Origin: DALYLB01 sp964468345
Lineage (GTDB): Bacteria > Acidobacteriota > Blastocatellia > RBC074
Reading direction: 5' to 3'
DNA: 64,000 nucleotides
Assembly: GCA_964468345.1 (NCBI GenBank)
Contig: CAYXVZ010000022.1
Location: 14,755-78,754, forward strand
Shown: one piece after another, positions 35,649 through 42,251 of the stretch
Layout of the letters: the number at the start of each line of letters is the position of its first letter
Position numbering within the stretch: position 1 is the first letter of the stretch
The notes under the pieces: generated by a model
What the model saw: only the letters and a program-made list of their open reading frames with translations
Told to the model about the DNA's origin: nothing
The model's database searches: none
Made by a program: the position numbers and the translations under genes

Positions 35649-36595
35649 TGGGGCCGGACCTGAAATTGCGCGCCGACGGTGAGTTTCGCGCCGTTCAGAA
35701 AGTCTTTCACGGGCATAGTGCGTTTGCCGGCGGGTTGGACTTCCGTGATGCGAAGGCGTGTTCCTTCGCCGCAGGCAACCGTGAAATGGCTTTTCTGCAT
35801 GTCGACGATCGTGCCGGGCGCGGCCTCTGTCTTTTCCGCTTCCACGGAAAGTGCTGTTAGCTCGATGCGCTGATCGCCGAAAAAAGTATAACAGCCGGGG
35901 AAGGGCGTGAAGCCGCGTTGCCGGTTGTATATCTGCGTCGCCGTCCTCGTCCAGTCCACCTGTCCATCCTCGCGATTGAGGATCGGCGCAAGCGTGGCTT
36001 CCTCGTTGTTTTGCTTGATGGGCGTGATGTCGCCGCCTTCCAATCGCGCAAGGGTTTCAATCAATAGATTCGCGCCGATCTCCGCAAGGCGGGGCGTCAG
36101 TTCCGCCGTCGTTTCCGAGGGGCCGATCTCTGTTTTCCCGATCAGCAACATATCGCCGGTATCGAGCCCCGCATCCATTTGCATGATCGTCACGCCGGTT
36201 TCCGTCTCGCCATTTGCGATGGCCCAGTTGATCGGAGCCGCGCCGCGATATTTCGGCAAAATCGACGAGTGCACATTGATGCAGCCGTTTTTCGGACTGT
36301 GCAACATCCAGTCCGGCAGAATGCGGCCATAGGCCGCGACGATGCCGGCATCGACCGCTTTGAAAAGCGGTTCGAATTGCTGGCGCGCTTCGGCGGTCTT
36401 GATCTTCGTGGGTTGCAGAACCTCGATGCCGTGCTGCATCGCAAGCACCTTGACCGGCGGCGACGTAATGATCTGTTTGCGGCCCACGGGCTTGTCGGGC
36501 TGCGTGAAGACCGCGCGAATCTCGTGGCCCGCATCGATCAATTTTTGCAGTGCGGGAACGGCGAATTCAGGCGTTCCCATAAAAATAAGTTTCAT
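35645..36595 (-). CDS. fmt: Methionyl-tRNA formyltransferase
   Basis: A 316-aa enzyme that formylates initiator Met-tRNA using 10-formyl-THF. The canonical start MKLIFMGTPEFAVPALQKLI is at ATG 36595; a GTG at 36616 would add seven non-conserved residues. SILPKYRGAAPINWAIANGE near residue 107 is the active-site loop (S-x-L-P-x-x-R-G-A-A-P), with catalytic N, H and D nearby (CINVHSS; MDAGLDTGDML). The C-terminal OB-like tRNA domain starts near residue 205 (NRQRGFTPFPGCYTFF). Peptide deformylase, its functional partner, is a few genes downstream at 38902. Confidence 0.96.
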   Translation of the reverse strand: MKLIFMGTPEFAVPALQKLIDAGHEIRAVFTQPDKPVGRKQIITSPPVKVLAMQHGIEVLQPTKIKTAEARQQFEPLFKAVDAGIVAAYGRILPDWMLHSPKNGCINVHSSILPKYRGAAPINWAIANGETETGVTIMQMDAGLDTGDMLLIGKTEIGPSETTAELTPRLAEIGANLLIETLARLEGGDITPIKQNNEEATLAPILNREDGQVDWTRTATQIYNRQRGFTPFPGCYTFFGDQRIELTALSVEAEKTEAAPGTIVDMQKSHFTVACGEGTRLRITEVQPAGKRTMPVKDFLNGAKLTVGAQFQVRPQ

Positions 36596-36669
36596 ACCGT
36601 TTGGCAGGGTACCCACCGAATCGTCTCAATGCAAACCAATCGCGCCAAACAAAATTGAAACATTATTTT

Positions 36670-36738
36670 TACCACGAAGAATCGAAGGACACGAAGAAAG
36701 GTTTGTAAACAGCCATTTTCCTTATCTTCGTGCTCTTA
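36670..36738. repeat. Degenerate ACCACGAAG hairpin repeat
   Basis: ACCACGAAGAATCGAAGGAC at the left and a partial complement CTTATCTTCGTGCTCTTA at the right. It lies 75 bp upstream of the fmt start. Arms are less complete than in the other copies. Confidence 0.55.
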
Positions 36739-36766
36739 GATCGGCTTGCGGTTGCGTGTATGGTCA

Positions 36767-36848
36767 GCCACGAATGCGCACGAATAAGCACTCATAACGC
36801 TAGGCCGGTCCTGAAGTTCATTTGTGCTCATTCGAGAATATTCGTGGC
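36767..36848. repeat. GCCACGAATGCGCACGAAT inverted repeat
   Basis: Left arm about 36767-36790 and right arm ending at 36848 (GCTCATTCGAGAATATTCGT) pair around a 30-nt loop. Second member of the family seen at 11420-11500. It lies in the 36596-37109 gap, which holds three repeats and no gene. Confidence 0.65.
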
Positions 36849-36890
36849 AAAAGATTCTCGGAATTTCCATACACGCAAATGAAATCCGAT

Positions 36891-37037
36891 CTAAATCAAG
36901 CCAGGCAAGAAAGGAACAGCCACGAAGAAACGAAGAGCACGAAGAAAAGATTGAATCCATGCTATATGCGTCTTTCTTCGTGCTCTTCGTTTCTTCGTGG
37001 TAAATGCTTTGTCCCAAAGTTTTGTGCTCTGATTTAG
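36891..37037. mobile_element. MITE-like element, 147 bp, copy 1
   Basis: Starts CTAAATCAAGCCAGGCAAG and ends TGATTTAG, so it has an 8-bp terminal inverted repeat. The inner hairpin is 36920-37000. It is exactly as long as the copies at 46294-46440 (opposite orientation) and 61360-61506, with conserved asymmetric flanks (AAGCAAGAAAGGCACAACCA side and GCTTTGTCCCAAA side). No protein is encoded, so it would be a non-autonomous element moved by a transposase elsewhere. No clear target-site duplication is visible. Confidence 0.8.
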
Positions 37038-37050
37038 TTTTGGTAGTGAT

Positions 37051-37082
37051 AAAAAAAGCCGGCAGAGATGAACTCTGCCGGC
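37051..37082 (-). terminator. Intrinsic terminator of the 96-aa gene
   Basis: The stem GCCGGCAGAG / CTCTGCCGGC (37058-37082), read on the minus strand, is followed by a run of seven T. It is a textbook terminator 28 bp after the stop codon at 37110. Confidence 0.9.
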
Positions 37083-37109
37083 GAGGAATAATAGAAAGGA
37101 GTCTAACAG

Positions 37110-37400
37110 CTACTCATCCGCCAGTTTGAAACTCAACTCCGGAATCATGAACTGGGCTTTCACCAGTCGAAGCGATGGATCGCGAAAGATGCCGGCCGCT
37201 TCAGTTTGCAGTTCGAATTCGCGCAATTCCTTGTATTTGCCGTTTTCCTGGAGCAGAAGATAGATCGGTCCAGCCTGTGTGGAAACCGCTTTGGGCTTGG
37301 CCGGTTTGGGTTTTGCCTTGGCCGGTTTTTCTGTTGCTGCGCCGGCCTCCTGAATCTCTGTAATCGTTTCGATAGGTTCATCCGCAATATTGTCGAACAT
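37110..37400 (-). CDS. Small Lys/Pro/Ala-rich hypothetical protein
   Basis: A 96-aa protein of unknown function. Residues about 1-22 are acidic, 23-45 are a low-complexity KPAKAKPKPAKPKA linker, and 46-96 form a small predicted alpha/beta unit starting GPIYLLLQENGKYKELREFE. The start has GGAGAAG 9-10 nt upstream and the gene ends in a strong terminator, so it is probably real. It has no signal peptide or membrane helix; the basic linker may bind nucleic acid or link to a partner. Confidence 0.7.
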   Translation of the reverse strand: MFDNIADEPIETITEIQEAGAATEKPAKAKPKPAKPKAVSTQAGPIYLLLQENGKYKELREFELQTEAAGIFRDPSLRLVKAQFMIPELSFKLADE

Positions 37401-37433
37401 GATGGTTGGCTTCTCCGAAAATTGAAAAGGGAA

Positions 37434-37640
37434 GAAGGAGTCCGGCGTCTCGCGTCCGGAGTCTGGCGTCTGACCAGGCCAGACTTCTATAAATTCCGGA
37501 GGCGCGAAGGTAGATCAAGAGGTTGGTTCCATCGGTATGGAAGTTCCTCCGCGCACATTCGCCGCTATGGCAAAAAACTGAAGTCTATAGAGGGCTTGGC
37601 CCGGCAGACGCCGGACTCCGGACGCCAGACGCCGGACTTC
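37434..37640. repeat. GTCCGGCGTCTG inverted repeat
   Basis: Left arm (37434-37490, GAGTCCGGCGTCTCGCGTCC) and right arm (37581-37640, CGCCGGACTCCGGACGCCAG) are imperfect long complements, each with internal short tandem units (CCGGAGTCTGGCGTCT). The right arm ends 1 bp before the stop codon of the following minus-strand gene. Same placement as the AAGTCT arrays. Confidence 0.7.
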
Positions 37641-37641
37641 C

Positions 37642-38109
37642 TCATCCCATTCGTTTGTATTCCGCACGCATCGCCAGATCTTCCTCGCCTTCCGGCGTGA
37701 TGTTGTGCATGACGATTTGCAAGGTTTGATCGGCGCCGTGTGAGATGGTGATGCGCCAGCCCCAATCCGGGCCGGGCGGCGCTTCATAGGCTCCGACAAC
37801 GTCGATCGTCCCGCTGGCATCGATCGATCCTTTGCACTGCAGGATCTTGCCGCTCATATGCCATGAATCGACCCACGACGCGGTGGCGACGTTGTCGTTC
37901 TTGTCGTACCCCACCAGCAGAAGCGCTTCGTGCAGCTTCTCCTCGTGGCTCCAGGTATATTGGAACAGCAGAAAACGATCGTTCACGGTGGGCTTCACGC
38001 TGAGATTCGACGAAGAATGATAATCCGTCGGATTAAGCCAACTCAGGTGCAGCAGATTTTCGCCCGCCCAGGTTCCGCTCAGCTTTTCCTGAATATCACT
38101 CCATTCCAT
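37642..38109 (-). CDS. DUF1579-like protein
   Basis: A 155-aa protein resembling DUF1579-type small beta-barrel (lipocalin-like) proteins of unknown role. WSDIQEKLSGTWAGENLLHL near the N-terminus (G-T-W-x-G strand), FQYTWSHEEKLHEALLLVGY near 50, and GWRITISHGADQTLQIVMHN near 115. No signal peptide. The start ATG 38109 has GGAG 9 nt upstream; the longer frame to 38172 begins with poor sequence. It is flanked on its 3' side by a large inverted repeat. A hydrophobic ligand is a possible function, but this is inference. Confidence 0.65.
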   Translation of the reverse strand: MEWSDIQEKLSGTWAGENLLHLSWLNPTDYHSSSNLSVKPTVNDRFLLFQYTWSHEEKLHEALLLVGYDKNDNVATASWVDSWHMSGKILQCKGSIDASGTIDVVGAYEAPPGPDWGWRITISHGADQTLQIVMHNITPEGEEDLAMRAEYKRMG

Positions 38110-38244
38110 TTTTTGTTTCTCCGTTTGTTTGTGGTTGGAAGAAGAACAATCAAAGAGACAAGGGGCATACAAAAAGGGCTCCTCGTTTCGGGATCGGCGT
38201 ATTTTGGTCCTTTGTCCCCCTTGTCCCTTTGAAAAGCGGTATGT

Positions 38245-38493
38245 CTAAAAGGGCAGGGAACTCGGTTTGACGATTCGCGCCGCTCGTTTCCCTTTGATCA
38301 ACACGATGGTTTGCGGGTCAAAAACGCGCCCGCTTTTTTTCGAGGCCGCAAGCAGCGTATTGCTGATGGCATCCATCCCCGGTCCATCGACCAGCGCATC
38401 ATGCCAGTCCTTGCAGTTCTTGCGAAATTTGCAGGACCAGTAACAGACCTCGACGGCTTTCATACAACTGAATCTTTGACAGCCGATTTGCAT
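38245..38493 (-). CDS. Small cysteine-rich protein
   Basis: An 82-aa protein not recognised. The first 30 residues contain five cysteines (C5, C10, C17, C21 and C27 in MQIGCQRFSC-x6-CYWSCKF-x4-C), a spacing that suits a zinc or iron-sulfur site. The rest has SKKSGRVFDPQTIVLIKGKR near 50. The start ATG 38493 is preceded by GGAGGG at 6 nt, while ATG 38505 has only 2 nt from its own SD. It lies between the DUF1579-like gene and the repeat array. Confidence 0.6.
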   Translation of the reverse strand: MQIGCQRFSCMKAVEVCYWSCKFRKNCKDWHDALVDGPGMDAISNTLLAASKKSGRVFDPQTIVLIKGKRAARIVKPSSLPF

Positions 38494-38620
38494 GTTGCCC
38501 TCCATTCTCCTGCTGACTCTTTGTGGCGGGTTAACGACGAACGCAATCTAATTCAGTTGTTTCTTTGTGTCAAGTATGAAACGAAATGTTTTTGACGTGA
38601 AACGAATATTTTGATGGAAG

Positions 38621-38901
38621 GGTCTGGGGGAAGTCTCGGGAAGTCTTGAGAAGTCTCGGGAAGTCTCGAGAAGTCTTGAAAAGTCTCGAGAAGTCTTGAA
38701 AAGTCCTGAAATGTAAAAAGGTCTGGAAACGCGTAAATAGGTTATGTTGACCTTCTATGCGATTCCAAACCTTTTGACTTTTCAAGACTTCTCAAGACTT
38801 CTCAAGACTTCTCAAGACTTCTCAAGACTTCTCAAGACTTCTCGAGACTTTTCCAGACTTCCCGAGACTTCTCAAGACTTTTCAAGACTTCCCGAGACTC
38901 C
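38621..38901. repeat. AAGTCTNGAG array, largest copy
   Basis: Left part 38621-38720 has about eight 10-bp units (AAGTCTCGAG / AAGTCTTGAA). Right part 38767-38901 has about twelve complementary units (CTCAAGACTT), the last ending at the stop codon of def. The units are nearly helical-turn sized. The two arms would fold into a long, slipped hairpin. Confidence 0.88.
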
Positions 38902-39414
38902 TTATTCCCAATCTCCCAATCGAATCCGCTTCTGGATCTTGCGTTTGACCAGATCGCGTTTGAGCGGGCTCAGGTATTCGAGGAAGACGCGGCCGTGCAG
39001 GTGATCGGTTTCGTGCAGGACGCAACGGGCTTCGAGATCCTCGAATTCCATGGTGAATTCCTTGCCGTGGATATCGAGAGCGGTCGCGGTGACGATGCGC
39101 GGGCGTTCGACTTCAAAGGAAATGCCGGGGAAGCTGAGGCAGCCTTCTTCGCCGACCTGCACTTCGCGGGTTTCGACGATTTGCGGGTTGATAAACGCGA
39201 TGCGGCGCGAAGGATCCTGGCCGCCGGAACAGTCCATCACAAAAAGCTTGATCGATTCGCCGATCTGCGGCGCGGCGAGACCGACGCCGCGCTCGTCATA
39301 CATCGTCTCGAACATGTGGTTGACGAGTTGGGCGAGTTCGCCATTGAATTCCGTGATGGCGGCGCCCTCTTTGGTTAACACGGGATCGCCGTATTTGACG
39401 ACCTTCAAAATCAT
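38902..39414 (-). CDS. def: Peptide deformylase
   Basis: A 170-aa metallohydrolase removing the formyl group from nascent proteins. All three family motifs are visible: GVGLAAPQIG near residue 45 (motif I), EGCLSFPG near 90 with the metal-binding Cys (motif II), and HETDHLHG near 132 (H-E-x-D-H, motif III). The start ATG 39414 has GGAG 6 nt upstream. It is 12 bp after aroC in the same direction, so they are probably co-transcribed. The 3' end runs straight into the 10-bp repeat array. Confidence 0.96.
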   Translation of the reverse strand: MILKVVKYGDPVLTKEGAAITEFNGELAQLVNHMFETMYDERGVGLAAPQIGESIKLFVMDCSGGQDPSRRIAFINPQIVETREVQVGEEGCLSFPGISFEVERPRIVTATALDIHGKEFTMEFEDLEARCVLHETDHLHGRVFLEYLSPLKRDLVKRKIQKRIRLGDWE

Positions 39415-39426
39415 GATTGTCTCCTG

Positions 39427-40602
39427 TCAATATTCCAAGATCTGCCGCTGATACGCTTCAGCATTTCGCTTCATTTCGCCGAGCGAATCGCCGCCGAATT
39501 TTTCGCGCATAGCGCGGGCCAGGGTAATAGCCACCATCGCTTCGCCGATGACGCCGGCGGCGGGGACGGCCGTGACATCCGAGCGTTCGAAATCGGCTTC
39601 GAGCGGCTCTTTGGTTTCAATGTGCACGCTGCGAAGCCGCTTGCGCAGGGTCGCGATGGGCTTGAGATAACCGCGAACGCGAATTTCCTCGCCGTTCGTC
39701 ATCCCTCCCTCAAGGCCCCCGGCTCGGTTCGATGTGCGCCCGAATGTGCGCGAATCCCCATTATAAATGATTTCATCGTGCACTTGCGAACCGGGCAGCC
39801 CCGCATTCGCGATGCCTTCGCCGATTTCCACGCCCTTGACCGCATGAATGGACATGATCGCCTGCGCAAGCTGTCCATCGAGTTTTACCGCCCAACTGGT
39901 ATGCGATCCGAGCCCCGGCAGGCATCCGCGCGCGACGACCTCAAAGATGCCGCCGAGCGTATCGCCCTCCTCCACGCCGGCTCGATCGATGCGGGCGACC
40001 ATGGCGGCTTCGGCGGCCTTGTCCGCGCACCGCAGCACGGTGTCGTCATAGAGCGCCTGAATCTCCTCCCAGCCGACGGCGGGATTGGTGATCGCAATCT
40101 CACCCAATTGGATGACGTGACTGGCGATCTCGATGCCAAAGGATTTCAGCAAGAGCTTGGCGAAGGCGCCGACCGCGACGCGCATCGTGGTTTCGCGTGC
40201 GCTGGCGCGTTCGAGAATATCGCGCAGATCGCGCCGGTCATATTTCATTCCGCCCACGAGATCCGCGTGGCCGGGCCGCGGGCGGATCACCTTGCGGTCG
40301 CGCTCGATCGGCTCGCCGGGCTTTTCGGCGGCCATCACTTCCTGCCAGTTCTTGAAATCGCGGTTCTCGACCATGATGGCGATGGGCGATCCCAGCGTTT
40401 CTCCGTGACGGACACCGGTCAGAATCTGCACCGTGTCGGTTTCGATCTTCATGCGGCCGCCGCGGCCATAGCCCTGTTGCCGCCGCCATAATTCGTGATT
40501 GATGAAATCAGCCGCCACCGGCAAGCCGGCGGGCAGGCCTTCGATGGTTGCGACCAGCGCGCGGCCGTGCGATTCCCCTGCGGTTGTGAAAGAAAAAGTC
40601 AT
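39427..40602 (-). CDS. aroC: Chorismate synthase
   Basis: A 391-aa enzyme converting EPSP to chorismate with reduced FMN, the last shared step of aromatic amino-acid synthesis. Signatures: FTTAGESHGRALVATIEGLP at the start, RRQQGYGRGGRMKIE near residue 40, RPRPGHADLVGGMKYDRRDL near 108, DDILERASARET-like ILERASARETTMRVAVGAFA near 130, and RAGGLEGGMTNGEEIRVRGY near 290. Length is normal. It is followed by def and is divergent from the aminotransferase at 40792. Confidence 0.97.
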   Translation of the reverse strand: MTFSFTTAGESHGRALVATIEGLPAGLPVAADFINHELWRRQQGYGRGGRMKIETDTVQILTGVRHGETLGSPIAIMVENRDFKNWQEVMAAEKPGEPIERDRKVIRPRPGHADLVGGMKYDRRDLRDILERASARETTMRVAVGAFAKLLLKSFGIEIASHVIQLGEIAITNPAVGWEEIQALYDDTVLRCADKAAEAAMVARIDRAGVEEGDTLGGIFEVVARGCLPGLGSHTSWAVKLDGQLAQAIMSIHAVKGVEIGEGIANAGLPGSQVHDEIIYNGDSRTFGRTSNRAGGLEGGMTNGEEIRVRGYLKPIATLRKRLRSVHIETKEPLEADFERSDVTAVPAAGVIGEAMVAITLARAMREKFGGDSLGEMKRNAEAYQRQILEY

Positions 40603-40698
40603 AGTCTTCGTGCTTCAAATTGAATTTCCCGACAGTATAAAGTTTTGAGTGGAATATGGGCAAATAAATGAAATTCATAGCGATTGGAAAGCCTCGCA

Positions 40699-40728
40699 TT
40701 GATGCGGGCCAACGGGCCGGGGCATAAT
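40699..40728 (+). promoter_or_regulatory. Candidate promoter of the aminotransferase gene
   Basis: TTGATG (40699-40704) and CATAAT (40723-40728) with an 18-bp spacer, 63 bp before the start codon. Spacing and the -10 box are acceptable but not strong. Confidence 0.45.
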
Positions 40729-40791
40729 CTGGGCGTATCCGAGATACAAATAAACGTACTTACTATTTTTCGCTGAAAAGGAAGCAAACGC

Positions 40792-41991
40792 ATGCAATCT
40801 CCATTTGCGCAGATCGAACTTGCGCCGCCCGATCCGATCATTGGCCTGACCGAAGCATTCAATAACGATCCGAACCCCGCCAAGGTCAATCTCGGCGTGG
40901 GCGTGTATCAGGATGCGGCGGGAAAAGTGCCTGTGCTCAAGGTGGTCCGCGAAGCCGAGGCGCGCTGGTATGAGCAGGAAGCCACGAAAAGCTATCTCGG
41001 CATCGACGGCTTGCCGGCCTATAACAAGGAAGTGCAAAAACTGCTGTTCGGCGCCGATTCGCAGATCATCGCCGAAAGCCGCGCCGTCACCGTGCAGGGC
41101 ATCGGCGGCACGGGCGCGCTGAAAATCGGCGCGGATTTTCTGCGGCGCTTTCTGCCCGATTCGCAGGTCTGGATCAGCAACCCGAGTTGGGAAAATCACC
41201 AGATGCTGTTTGAAGCCGCCGGTTTCAAGGTCAATGCTTATCCCTATTACGATCCTGAAACGCACGGTCTCGATCTGAACGGCATGCTCGAAACGCTCAA
41301 AGGTCTGCCCGCGGGCAGCATCGTCGTCCTGCACGCATGCTGTCACAATCCGACGGGTGTGGATTTGAGCAACGAGCAATGGAAACTCGTGGTCGATGTG
41401 GTCAAACAACGCGGCCTCGTGCCCTTTCTCGATTTCGCCTATCAGGGATTCGGAGAAGGACTGGAAGCGGACTCGTTCGCCGTGCGCGCCTTTGCGGAAT
41501 CCGGCCTGTCCTGCCTGATCGCGAGTTCTTTCTCGAAATCCTTCGCGCTGTATCGCGAACGCATCGGCGCGATGACCATCGTCACGGGCAGCGCCGACGA
41601 GGCCAAGCGAGTCCTGAGCCAGGTCAAACGCGTCATCCGCACGAATTATTCCAGCCCGCCCTCGCACGGCGCGCAGCTCGTCGCCATGGTGCTGGCCGAT
41701 GCGGGACTGCGAAAACAGTGGGAAGCGGAACTGGCTGAGATGCGCGAACGCATTCTGGAAATGCGCGAGAAATTCGTCGAAGGACTTCGGCAGAAGGGCG
41801 TCGAACAGGATTTCAGCTTCATCAAGAATCAGCGCGGCATGTTTTCGTATTCGGGCCTGCAGCCCGACGCCGTGAAAGCGCTGCGAGAGAAATACGGCAT
41901 CTATGTCGTCGGCACGGGACGCATCTGCGTCGCCGCGATGAATGATAAAAACATCGGCGGCATCTGCCAGGCGATCGCGGACGTGTTGTAA
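40792..41991 (+). CDS. Aspartate/aromatic aminotransferase (class I, AspC/TyrB type)
   Basis: A 399-aa PLP enzyme interconverting aspartate or aromatic amino acids with their 2-oxo acids. The start FAQIELAPPDPIIGLTEAFN and VNLGVGVYQDAAGKVPVL are typical. VWISNPSWENHQMLFEAAGF is near residue 125 and HACCHNPTGVDLS near 182. SSFSKSFALYRERIGAMTI near 245 contains the PLP-binding lysine (S-x-S-K); RGMFSYSGLQPDAVKALR near 350 is the substrate-arginine region. An A-AGGAAG Shine-Dalgarno precedes the ATG. Divergent from aroC, so aromatic amino-acid metabolism may be the common theme. Confidence 0.93.
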   Translation: MQSPFAQIELAPPDPIIGLTEAFNNDPNPAKVNLGVGVYQDAAGKVPVLKVVREAEARWYEQEATKSYLGIDGLPAYNKEVQKLLFGADSQIIAESRAVTVQGIGGTGALKIGADFLRRFLPDSQVWISNPSWENHQMLFEAAGFKVNAYPYYDPETHGLDLNGMLETLKGLPAGSIVVLHACCHNPTGVDLSNEQWKLVVDVVKQRGLVPFLDFAYQGFGEGLEADSFAVRAFAESGLSCLIASSFSKSFALYRERIGAMTIVTGSADEAKRVLSQVKRVIRTNYSSPPSHGAQLVAMVLADAGLRKQWEAELAEMRERILEMREKFVEGLRQKGVEQDFSFIKNQRGMFSYSGLQPDAVKALREKYGIYVVGTGRICVAAMNDKNIGGICQAIADVL

Positions 41992-42034
41992 AAGAGTCTG
42001 GAGAAGACTCTAGGATTCAAGAAAAAGAATTTCA

Positions 42035-42133
42035 TCCACGAAGTCACACGAAGTTACACGAAGAAGATATCAGGACTGGTTTCATTGGCCGGCGCGGCTT
42101 TTTTCTTCGTGCTCCTTCGTGTGACTTCGTGGA
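42035..42133. repeat. TCCACGAAGTCACACGAAG inverted repeat, copy 1
   Basis: Arms TCCACGAAGTCACACGAAGT at the left and GTGTGACTTCGTGGA at the right, with inner TTCTTCGTG pairs. It is a sub-family of the CCACGAAG repeats; the second copy is at 57759-57856. It follows the aminotransferase by 43 bp, so it may end that transcript. Confidence 0.75.
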
Positions 42134-42251
42134 AAATCTTTTCCTGAAAATCAATAACTCCGTTACGGCCGCAAGGTCCGTTCTGGGTTCCCCGAGGCGC
42201 CCCCTTCGTCATTCGCGCATCCTGCCTGCTCTTTCGAGCTCTTACCCGCCC

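Noticed and set aside
38621..38901. CRISPR array
   Set aside because: Same reason: a 10-bp tandem unit in two opposed arms without spacers.
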